24,837 nt of DNA from contig UROX01000018.1 of the NCBI GenBank assembly GCA_900549685.1, forward strand, positions 1-24,837. Reading direction: 5' to 3'. Below are positions 15,144 through 21,739 of this stretch, in pieces (within the stretch, counting starts at the first letter, position 1; each line of letters starts with the position of its first letter). The notes under the pieces are model-generated. The model saw only the letters and a program-made list of their open reading frames with translations. It was not told the origin of the DNA and ran no database searches. The translations under genes were made by a program, and so were the position numbers. Origin of the DNA: an uncultured Alistipes sp. (GTDB taxonomy: Bacteria > Bacteroidota > Bacteroidia > Bacteroidales > Rikenellaceae).

Positions 15144-16603
15144 TCTGTTCGTATGTTTTGGGCCGGAGTCCGTCGGTCGGATTCCGGTTCGCCGTTCGCT
15201 CCGAAACCGAAGTAGCGCTCGGCGTTGCGGTAACAAATGTCTTCGACGATCTGTCCGATGAAGGCCTTCTCGCTTCTCGGCAGTCGTCCGCTTTCGATGT
15301 CGGCGCCGAGCATGTCGCAAAGAATGCGGCGGAAATATTCGTGCCTCGGATAGGACAGGAAGCTGCGCGAGTCGGTCAGCATGCCCACGAAACGGCTCAA
15401 CAGTCCGAACGAAGAGAGCGTGTCGATCTGTCGGCGGATGCCGTTTTCCTGGTCCAGAAACCACCATGCCGCTCCGAGCTGCATCATGCCGGGCGTCGAG
15501 CCGTCGTTGAACGAGTAGGCCATGGCAGCCAGCACTTCGCTGTCCTTGGGGTTGAGGTTGTAGAGGATCGTCTTGCCGAGTGCGTTCCGGCTGCGGAGCC
15601 GGTCCAGAAAGCGGTGACCCGCTTCGGCACACGCCTTGTCGCCGATGGCGTCGAATCCGGTGTCCGGACCCAATTTGCGGAACATCACGCTGTTGGGATT
15701 GCGGATCGGACCGATGTGGAACTGTTGGGTCCATCCCTTTTCTCCGTCCATCGCGGCGAGTTCGGTCAGCAGGCCGCTGCGGAATACGAGCAGTTCGTCG
15801 GCGGATAGCGTCCGTCCGCTGCGGATTTTTGCGAAAGAGGCCCGCATGGCGGACTCGGTGTATTCCTCGGCGGGGAACGTGTCCAGTCCGTGATCGGAAA
15901 GACGGCAGCCGCAACGGTCGAAAAAGTCGTGTCGTCTGCGCAACGCTTCGAGCAGGTCCGAGTAGGTAGCGATGTCGGTTCCCGCGGCTTCGCCCAGCGT
16001 GTCGATATAGCGGTTATAGTTCGACGGCACTTCGGCTGCCAGTGCCCGGTCGGGTCTCCACGCGGGCAGTACGCGGACGGAGAAGCCGCTTTCGGCGATC
16101 GTTCTGTGGTATTCGAGCGAATCGGCCGGGTCGTCGGTCGTACACACGACGCGGACGTTGCAGCGTTCCATCAGTTCCCGGGGGCGGAAAGCATCCGTCG
16201 CGAGCAGTTCGTTGCAGCGGTCGTAGATCGCCCGGGCCGTGGAGGGCGAGAGGAGCCGGTCGATGCCGAAAAGCCTCGAAAGTTCCAGATGGGTCCAATG
16301 ATACAGCGGGTTGCGCATCGTGTAGGGGACCGTCTCGGCCCACTTCGCGAATTTTTCGTAATCGTTTTTATCGCCGGTGATGTACGCTTCGTCGATGCCG
16401 TTGGCCCGCATGGCTCTCCATTTGTAGTGGTCGCCGCCGAGCCAGGCCTCGGTAATGCCTGTAAAACGGCGGTTCTCGGCGATCGTTTTCGGATCGAGGT
16501 GGCAATGGTAGTCGATCACGGGCATCGCCGCCGCGTGCCGATGGTACAGCTCGACGGCCGTATCGTTGGTCAGCATGAAATTTTCGCCGGTGAATGAGTC
16601 CAT
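15140..16603 (-). CDS. uxaC: Glucuronate/galacturonate isomerase
   Basis: It isomerises D-glucuronate to D-fructuronate, or D-galacturonate to D-tagaturonate, the first cytoplasmic step of hexuronate use. The N-terminus aligns with E. coli UxaC from the first methionine. The amidohydrolase-type metal site HCH lies in DYHCHLDP (His33, His35). Further family hallmarks are DHGLD around residue 240 and LTDSRSFLSYPRHEYFRRI in the C-terminal third. At 487 aa it is close to the 470-aa E. coli enzyme. It is the first gene of the uxaC-kdgK-kdgA-transporter unit, behind a promoter and palindromic operator shared with a divergent LacI-type regulator. Confidence 0.95.
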   Translation of the reverse strand: MDSFTGENFMLTNDTAVELYHRHAAAMPVIDYHCHLDPKTIAENRRFTGITEAWLGGDHYKWRAMRANGIDEAYITGDKNDYEKFAKWAETVPYTMRNPLYHWTHLELSRLFGIDRLLSPSTARAIYDRCNELLATDAFRPRELMERCNVRVVCTTDDPADSLEYHRTIAESGFSVRVLPAWRPDRALAAEVPSNYNRYIDTLGEAAGTDIATYSDLLEALRRRHDFFDRCGCRLSDHGLDTFPAEEYTESAMRASFAKIRSGRTLSADELLVFRSGLLTELAAMDGEKGWTQQFHIGPIRNPNSVMFRKLGPDTGFDAIGDKACAEAGHRFLDRLRSRNALGKTILYNLNPKDSEVLAAMAYSFNDGSTPGMMQLGAAWWFLDQENGIRRQIDTLSSFGLLSRFVGMLTDSRSFLSYPRHEYFRRILCDMLGADIESGRLPRSEKAFIGQIVEDICYRNAERYFGFGANGEPESDRRTPAQNIRTE

Positions 16604-16655
16604 GTTTTTCCGATTGATGACGCTCCGCGCCGGAGCCGTTTTCAGTTTACGAGGT

Positions 16656-16663
16656 CAAAAGTA
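16656..16663 (-). promoter_or_regulatory. -7 element of the hexuronate operon promoter
   Basis: On the minus strand it reads TACTTTTG, a full match to TAnnTTTG, about 50 bp upstream of the uxaC ATG. The -33 position has no TTTG and instead falls inside the 18-bp palindrome at 16680-16697, so promoter access would be controlled by whatever binds there. Confidence 0.65.
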
Positions 16664-16679
16664 GATAAAATATCCGTAT

Positions 16680-16697
16680 GTCGTGCACGTGCACGAC
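16680..16697. promoter_or_regulatory. Perfect 18-bp palindrome, likely operator of the LacI-family regulator
   Basis: GTCGTGCACGTGCACGAC is identical to its reverse complement and has the central CG typical of LacI-family operators. It lies between the divergent uxaC operon and the regulator gene. It covers the -33 region of the uxaC promoter and sits about 30 bp upstream of the regulator's -7 element. Repression of the operon, with or without autoregulation, is the simplest reading. Confidence 0.75.
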
Positions 16698-16728
16698 GGG
16701 AAAATTCATGAATCGGGAAAATATTTCG

Positions 16729-16736
16729 TATTTTTG
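16729..16736 (+). promoter_or_regulatory. -7 element of the regulator promoter
   Basis: TATTTTTG is a full match to TAnnTTTG, with a poor -33 box, about 75 bp before the ATG at 16813. Confidence 0.5.
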
Positions 16737-16812
16737 AAAGGAAATCCGGTCTGTTCCGGAATCCGTCGCGGCCGAAAGACTGCTTGCGATTTTCTAAATA
16801 CCCGAACGATCC

Positions 16813-17886
16813 ATGAAAGAAAGCGGAAGGAAAGTAACGATCAAAGATGTAGCCTCCTTGGCCGGCGTATCCAAAGGAACGGTGGACCGTGTGATCCATA
16901 ACCGGGGCGAGGTTTCCGAAGAGAGTCTGCGCAAAGTGTTGTCCGTCATCGAAAAGATGGGATACAAACCGAACGTGTACGCTTCGCTGCTCGCTTCGCG
17001 CAGACGCTATCGCATCGTTTGCCTCCTGCCCGATTTCGAGCCGGGAGGGTTCTGGGAGATCGCTCACAAAGGCGTCTCGCGGGCCTACGGGGAGTGCCGC
17101 GATTTCAATGTCGAGGTCGAGGAGGTTCGTTATGACCAGTTCGAGGTGGAGTCGTTCCGCAAGACCTGCGCCGACACGCTCGACAATCCGCCCGATGCGG
17201 TGCTCATCGTTCCGATGTTCCGGGAACAGGCGACGGAGTTCACCCGGGAGTTGGCCGCGCGGAACATTCCGTTCGTCTTCATCGAGTCGCGTCTGCCCGA
17301 TACGTCCTATCTCGCCTATTACGGCATGCCGGTCGCTCAGAGCGGATACCTCGCGGCCAGTCTGTTGCTCCGCGACCGGCAGGCCGGGGAGGTGGCCTGC
17401 TTCCGGTTCTATCGGAGCGGAGACGCCGTCAGCAACACGGCATCCGTCCGGCAGGAAGGTTTCCTGCAATATCTGCGCGAGCACCGGCCCGGTTGCCGTC
17501 TGGAGGTCGATTATCTCTATCCCTATGCCTGCGAGGAGAATACGAAGACGCTGGACCGTTTCTTCGCCGCTCATCCTTCGCTCCGGCAGATCGTTATTTT
17601 CAATTCGAGGGCCTATATCGTCGCCGAGTACCTTCGCGAGCGGAAGATGGAAGGCCTGACGCTGCTCGGTTTCGATCCGCTCGAAAAAAACGTCCGGAGC
17701 ATGAAGGAGGGGTACATCGATTTTATCATCGCTCAGAAATGTGGCACGCAGGCGTATCGCGGTGTGAAGGCGCTCTGCAACCGGTTCGTATTCAAGACCG
17801 ACCCGCCCAGCCGCGACAACTATATGTCGATGGATATCCTGACGGTCGAAAACGTGGACTATTACGTCGATCTGAGAACCGAGTGA
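16813..17886 (+). CDS. LacI-family transcriptional regulator of the hexuronate operon
   Basis: This is a DNA-binding repressor or activator with an N-terminal LacI helix-turn-helix (VTIKDVASLAGVSKGTVDRV, 8-27). A hinge region follows (GYKPNVYASLLASRR, about 50-64), then a periplasmic-binding-protein-like effector domain to the end, in all 357 aa. It is transcribed away from uxaC. The perfect palindrome at 16680-16697 in the shared intergenic region is its probable site. Known UxuR/KdgR-type regulators answer to hexuronates, fructuronate or 2-keto-3-deoxygluconate; the inducer here is inferred from the neighbours only. The start at 16813 puts the HTH at the standard distance from the N-terminus. 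It ends just before an intrinsic terminator. Confidence 0.9.
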   Translation: MKESGRKVTIKDVASLAGVSKGTVDRVIHNRGEVSEESLRKVLSVIEKMGYKPNVYASLLASRRRYRIVCLLPDFEPGGFWEIAHKGVSRAYGECRDFNVEVEEVRYDQFEVESFRKTCADTLDNPPDAVLIVPMFREQATEFTRELAARNIPFVFIESRLPDTSYLAYYGMPVAQSGYLAASLLLRDRQAGEVACFRFYRSGDAVSNTASVRQEGFLQYLREHRPGCRLEVDYLYPYACEENTKTLDRFFAAHPSLRQIVIFNSRAYIVAEYLRERKMEGLTLLGFDPLEKNVRSMKEGYIDFIIAQKCGTQAYRGVKALCNRFVFKTDPPSRDNYMSMDILTVENVDYYVDLRTE

Positions 17887-17897
17887 TGCGTTTGCCG

Positions 17898-17934
17898 CAG
17901 ACGGTCTGGTAGCCCGCGGCTCCGTCTGTTTTTT
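17898..17934 (+). terminator. Intrinsic terminator of the LacI-family regulator
   Basis: A CAGACGG/CCGTCTG stem (17898-17904 with 17922-17928) has an inner AGCC/GGCT helix and is followed by six T. It starts 12 bp after the regulator stop codon. A second GC-rich hairpin (CGGCGGC/GCCGCCG, 17935-17956) follows directly and is trailed by T-rich sequence. Confidence 0.8.
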
Positions 17935-17964
17935 CGGCGGCGTCGCGCTGCCGCCGTTTCTTTC

Positions 17965-18219
17965 TTACGGAACGGGATCGTATCCGCTGCCGCCCCACGG
18001 ATGGCAGCGAAGAATGCGTCTGATGCCCAGATAGCCGCCCTTCAATAAGCCGTGTTTGCGTAGCGCCTGTGCGCAGTAGGCCGAGCAGGTCGGCGTGTAA
18101 CGGCACGAGGAGGGCGTGAAGGGAGAGATACAGTTCCTGTATATCCAGATGAGCGACAACGGCAGCAGGATCGGCAGACGGCCGATCTTTCGGATCGTTT
18201 TATGGAGGGTGTCGTTCAC
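17965..18219 (-). CDS. yidD: Membrane protein insertion efficiency factor YidD
   Basis: This small membrane-associated protein helps YidC insert inner-membrane proteins. The family pattern is complete: an N-terminal amphipathic/hydrophobic stretch (ILLPLSLIWIYRNCISPF), the cysteine motif CRYTPTCSAYCAQALRKHG (39-57), and a closing RCHPWGGSGYDPVP. At 84 aa the length is normal. It follows rnpA by 70 bp, the rnpA-yidD order found across most bacteria. Confidence 0.95.
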   Translation of the reverse strand: MNDTLHKTIRKIGRLPILLPLSLIWIYRNCISPFTPSSCRYTPTCSAYCAQALRKHGLLKGGYLGIRRILRCHPWGGSGYDPVP

Positions 18220-18289
18220 GGATTCCGGATTTCGGACTGTTTTCTGGCGATGGAAACCTCCGTTACGGGAATGGTCGGAGAAGGCTGAA

Positions 18290-18682
18290 TCAGAGAGATT
18301 TGGACAGCGTCTGCATGATTTTCGTCACGGCTGTCTCGATGCGGGCGTAATCGGCCGTCTCGTTCGAAACGTACAGCAGCCCGAGCATGAATGTTTTCCC
18401 GTCCGTCCCGCACAGCAGGTTTTTATTGTTGCGATAGGCCTCGCGGAGCCGTCGTTTGAGCCGGTTGCGGGCTACGGCCCGCTTGTGGTTGCGTTTAGAT
18501 ACCGAGACGAGCAGTTGTCCCGTTCCGTCCGTCCGGTTTTCGGCCACGGTATCCTCCGAGAGAAAGACATAGCGCACCGGATAAACCAGTCCGCTGCGTC
18601 CCCGTTCGAAAAGCCGGGCGATCGATTTTTTCGATTTGATCCGTTCTTCGGCCGGCAGCCGGCGGTCCGTTTTCGCTTCCAT
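18290..18682 (-). CDS. rnpA: Ribonuclease P protein component
   Basis: This is the protein subunit of RNase P, which binds the catalytic RNA and helps remove the 5' leaders of tRNA precursors. The RNR signature is present as KRAVARNRLKRRLREAYR (67-84), preceded by the usual beta strand LLVSVSKR. At 130 aa it is typical for Bacteroidetes. It lies 14 bp after the HemD-like gene and 70 bp before yidD. In many other phyla rpmH precedes rnpA; here, as in other Bacteroidetes, a HemD-like gene does. Confidence 0.95.
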   Translation of the reverse strand: MEAKTDRRLPAEERIKSKKSIARLFERGRSGLVYPVRYVFLSEDTVAENRTDGTGQLLVSVSKRNHKRAVARNRLKRRLREAYRNNKNLLCGTDGKTFMLGLLYVSNETADYARIETAVTKIMQTLSKSL

Positions 18683-18696
18683 CGGTTCGGCGGTTT

Positions 18697-19614
18697 CTAT
18701 TTTTCGGCAGTCGATGCGCTTTTGGCAGGGGCTTTCCGGGCCGGGGACGTTTTGGCTGCGGTCGCGGTGCTTTTGGCCGATGTGCGTCCCCGACGGCCTT
18801 TCAGGCTCTGGGACTGGAGAAACGCCAGGTCGGGAGACTCTTCGGCGAGCTGGACCGGCGGTACTTCCTCGCCCGCATTGACTTTGCCGAGGTACAGGTC
18901 GATGGCTTTGGTCATCGAGGGGGCTTCGGGCATGGGTGCCATAACGCTGACGGACAGCCCTTCGGCGATGGCCGCTTTCGTCGTGCCGTGACCGAAGGTC
19001 GCTATTTTCGGCATGTCGCCGATTTCGGGGAACCGGCCTACGAGGGCGGCGATTTCCGACGGGCTGTAAAAGACCAGCATGTCGTAACCCGAGATGTCTA
19101 CTCCGCTCAGGTCGGCGCTGACCGTACGGGCCAGAATCGCCTTGGAGAATTGCAGTCGCAGTTTTTCCATCGCCAGCGGCATTTCGGGCTTGTGGGGTTC
19201 GGATAACGTCAGCAGGAATTTCTCGTCCTTGTGTTTGGCGATCAGCTCGATGAAGGACGAGAAAGTGCCGTTGGCGAAGAATATTTTCCGTTTGCGGTAA
19301 ACGATATATTTTTGCAGATACAGGGCCACGGCCTCGGTATTGCAGAAGTATTTCATGTTTTCGGGGATCGAGATACGCGCTTCCTCGCAGATCCGGAAGA
19401 AATTGTCAATCGTCGCCCGGCTGGTGAAAATCACGGCGGTGTGGGCGAGCACCTCGACCCGCTGGCTGCGGAACTCTTTCAGCGACACGCCTTCCAGCTT
19501 GATGAACGGATGAAAACTTACATCGACACGATGCTTGAGGACAATTTCATGGTAGGGCGATTTTTCGACGACGGCCGGCGCCGGTTGCGATACTAAAATG
19601 TTCTTGATCTTCAA
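18697..19614 (-). CDS. hemD: HemD-like (uroporphyrinogen-III synthase fold) protein with basic tail
   Basis: Residues 1-250 match the two-domain Rossmann-like HemD fold: an N-terminal ILVSQPAP strand, TAVIFTSRATIDNFF (59-73), DMLVFYSPSEIAALV (178-192) and ATFGHGTTKAAIAEGL (205-220), which is the usual G-TT-A pattern near the active-site cleft. HemD cyclises hydroxymethylbilane in tetrapyrrole synthesis. From about residue 271 to 305 there is a Lys/Arg/Ala/Ser/Pro-rich tail resembling histone H1 or AlgP-like proteins and unlike ordinary HemD. No other tetrapyrrole gene lies nearby; its neighbours are DUF4271, rnpA and yidD. The fold is confident. Enzymatic HemD activity is unproven, since many Bacteroidetes lack the rest of the pathway. 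Confidence 0.8.
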   Translation of the reverse strand: MKIKNILVSQPAPAVVEKSPYHEIVLKHRVDVSFHPFIKLEGVSLKEFRSQRVEVLAHTAVIFTSRATIDNFFRICEEARISIPENMKYFCNTEAVALYLQKYIVYRKRKIFFANGTFSSFIELIAKHKDEKFLLTLSEPHKPEMPLAMEKLRLQFSKAILARTVSADLSGVDISGYDMLVFYSPSEIAALVGRFPEIGDMPKIATFGHGTTKAAIAEGLSVSVMAPMPEAPSMTKAIDLYLGKVNAGEEVPPVQLAEESPDLAFLQSQSLKGRRGRTSAKSTATAAKTSPARKAPAKSASTAEK

Positions 19615-19707
19615 TGCAGTATTCCTTAAATTATGTTCATTCCGTCTTTCGGGCCGAATTTTTTCCTGCCGTTCTTTCCCGGTTTCCGGCGACGACCGGG
19701 ACCGGAA

Positions 19708-20538
19708 TTACGAATTTCTCGTTAGGACGAGTACGAAAAAACTGATCGGGAGAATTTCGACGGCACAAAGGTACAAAATCCATCGCAGAATCGAAACATT
19801 TCGTCCGATAAAGAAACGATAACTTTTTGCGAGATAGACCGCAGCGAGTATCGCGACGAGCACCGCGATACCGTAGCAAAGCGTGTCGGCCCAGGCTGCT
19901 CCGGATAGGGCCATGACGAGGAACGGGGGGGTCAGCAGGCAGCAACCGAAGGCCAGAAAGATCCGGCTGCCGAACCGGTATTCGTTGAAGAAATCGTTTT
20001 CCCGGACCAGTATCGCTGTCGTGCGGGTGACCAGTCGCCGGTAGAGCCCGACGGCTCCTCCGACGAGCGGCACTGCGACGACCGCCAGATTGACGAGAAG
20101 CGGAGAAAAATCTTTCCATTCGACGGTTCCTTCGGGCAGAAAAGTCTCGCTCATCCGGATCAGCAGACCGCTGCCGAGCAATACGGCCCACAGGGCCGAA
20201 AGGGAAAGGAACTGTTTGAAAAACAGTGTCTGTTCGGAGTACGCCTTTTCGACGGAAAGTTGTCCGGAAGACACCCTGAATACTTGTACGAGGCTGCTGC
20301 CGTAACGGTATGCCAGGTAGGCGGAGAGCAGGCATATGCCCAGTACCGTGCCTTCGAAGGCCGGGGTCTGCCATGGACTCACGCCTTCCGCCGGCAGATA
20401 GACGGGAGCGGTGGCGGGACGTTCCGTCAGGCTTGCGGAGGGACCGAAGATGTCCGTCGCGGAAAGGGGACGTCCGGAGACGGACGAAACGATTTCCGGG
20501 AGGAAACAGTCGCAGTCGGTTATGCTCGGGCGTGCCAT
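19708..20538 (-). CDS. DUF4271 multi-pass membrane protein
   Basis: This is a predicted inner-membrane protein of unknown function. After a soluble N-terminal 60 residues or so there are about six hydrophobic segments (near 62-80, 108-128, 146-164, 190-212, 214-236 and 250-270). It ends in RWILYLCAVEILPISFFVL, the pattern I associate with Bacteroidetes DUF4271. It begins 4 bp after the histidine kinase stop and precedes the HemD-like gene by 93 bp. DUF4271 next to HemD is a recurrent Bacteroidetes arrangement. No catalytic residues can be named. Confidence 0.82.
   Translation of the reverse strand: MARPSITDCDCFLPEIVSSVSGRPLSATDIFGPSASLTERPATAPVYLPAEGVSPWQTPAFEGTVLGICLLSAYLAYRYGSSLVQVFRVSSGQLSVEKAYSEQTLFFKQFLSLSALWAVLLGSGLLIRMSETFLPEGTVEWKDFSPLLVNLAVVAVPLVGGAVGLYRRLVTRTTAILVRENDFFNEYRFGSRIFLAFGCCLLTPPFLVMALSGAAWADTLCYGIAVLVAILAAVYLAKSYRFFIGRNVSILRWILYLCAVEILPISFFVLVLTRNS
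19766..19796 (-). promoter_or_regulatory. Possible internal promoter for hemD-rnpA-yidD
   Basis: On the minus strand it reads TTTC (19796-19793), a 19-nt spacer and TACCTTTG (19773-19766). The -7 box is a full match to TAnnTTTG. It sits inside the 3' end of the DUF4271 gene, about 150 bp upstream of the HemD-like start, and would free rnpA expression from the upstream genes. Confidence 0.45.
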
Positions 20539-20542
20539 CGTG

Positions 20543-21706
20543 TCAGGAATAGATTTTTTTTAGGACGATTCTTATCGTCGTCCCTTTGTCGATTTCGGAG
20601 TCGAGGACGAATATTTTCCCGCCGTGATAGTCCTCTATGATTCGTTTGCTGAGCGAGAGTCCCAGCCCCCAGCCCCGCGTTTTGGTCGTGAAGCCCGGCT
20701 CGAAAATGCGTTTGAAGTTTCCTTTGGCTATCCCTTTGCCCGTGTCGCTGACGTCGATGTATATATAGCCCGCGTCGTCGGACAGTTTGACGTCGATGGA
20801 GCCTTTCCCCGACACGGCGTCCATCGCGTTTTTGAGCAGATTCTCGATCACCCATTCGAACAGCGCTTCGTTTATCATCGCTTTTTGCCGGGCCATCGCC
20901 AGTCCGTTGTACGTCAGCGTCACGTTCCGCGGAACGCGGGTGCGGAAATACATCACGCTGTCGCCCACGATTTCGTTGATGACGCCTTCGGAAAGCGGAG
21001 TGGCCGCTCCGATTTTCGAGAAACGATCGACGACTTTGGTCAGCCGCACGATGTCTTTGTTCATCTCCTCCACGGCGGTCTGATCGACGGGCTGCGTCCG
21101 CAGGAATTCGATCCAGCCCAGCAGCGAGGAGGTGGGGGTGCCCAGCTGATGGGCCGTTTCCTTGGCCAGTCCGATCCATACGCGGTTCTGTTCGTCCTGT
21201 TTCGAGGAGCGGAACGTGATGTAGCCGAAAGCGATGAACACGATGATGACGAGCAGCTGGATGTAGGGAAAGTAGACCAGCGTCTTGAGCAGGCCGGACT
21301 CGCCGTAGAAGATGTAATACGTGTCGTTGGCCCATGTCCGTACCTCCATGTAGAGATTGGCTTTCGACATCTGGGTCAGTTTTTCGCGCAGCAGGTTCGG
21401 GTGGTTGAGCACGTGTTCCGGAATCAGGTGGGAGTGCAGCACCTTGAGCGATCCGTCGGTGACGATGAACGGAATGTTGTTGCGGGCGTTGATGATCGCC
21501 CGCAGCAGCGTATTGTTGGGACTCATGTTGTTCTCGCGTATCGCGGCCGCCCAGATGGCCACTTCGTTCTGCTCCTTCTCCCGGAGTTTCCGGGCCATGC
21601 TGTCGGTGAACAGCAGCGACGAGATGCCGATAATCATCCCCAAAATGATGATCGCCACCCGGTGACGGAAAGAAAAAGAGAAATTATGCGAAAACTTCAT
21701 ACCCAT
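20543..21706 (-). CDS. Membrane-bound sensor histidine kinase (orphan)
   Basis: This is a two-component sensor kinase. There are two transmembrane segments (about 17-35 and 146-166) around an extracytoplasmic sensor region of about 110 residues, then a DHp domain with phospho-acceptor His186 in AKETAHQLGTPTSS. The HATPase domain has its N box at NLLKNAMDA (289-297), G1 at DTGKGI (321-326), an F box at FEPGFTTK, and G2 at GWGLGLSL (345-352). The residue after the histidine is Gln, where most HisKA kinases have Glu or Asp. No response regulator is encoded in the window. It starts 33 bp after the S41 protease and ends 4 bp before DUF4271. At 387 aa it is complete; the signal is unknown. Confidence 0.9.
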   Translation of the reverse strand: MGMKFSHNFSFSFRHRVAIIILGMIIGISSLLFTDSMARKLREKEQNEVAIWAAAIRENNMSPNNTLLRAIINARNNIPFIVTDGSLKVLHSHLIPEHVLNHPNLLREKLTQMSKANLYMEVRTWANDTYYIFYGESGLLKTLVYFPYIQLLVIIVFIAFGYITFRSSKQDEQNRVWIGLAKETAHQLGTPTSSLLGWIEFLRTQPVDQTAVEEMNKDIVRLTKVVDRFSKIGAATPLSEGVINEIVGDSVMYFRTRVPRNVTLTYNGLAMARQKAMINEALFEWVIENLLKNAMDAVSGKGSIDVKLSDDAGYIYIDVSDTGKGIAKGNFKRIFEPGFTTKTRGWGLGLSLSKRIIEDYHGGKIFVLDSEIDKGTTIRIVLKKIYS

Positions 21707-21739
21707 TCGTCGTTTGCGGAACCGTTTTTTCTCGTGCGG

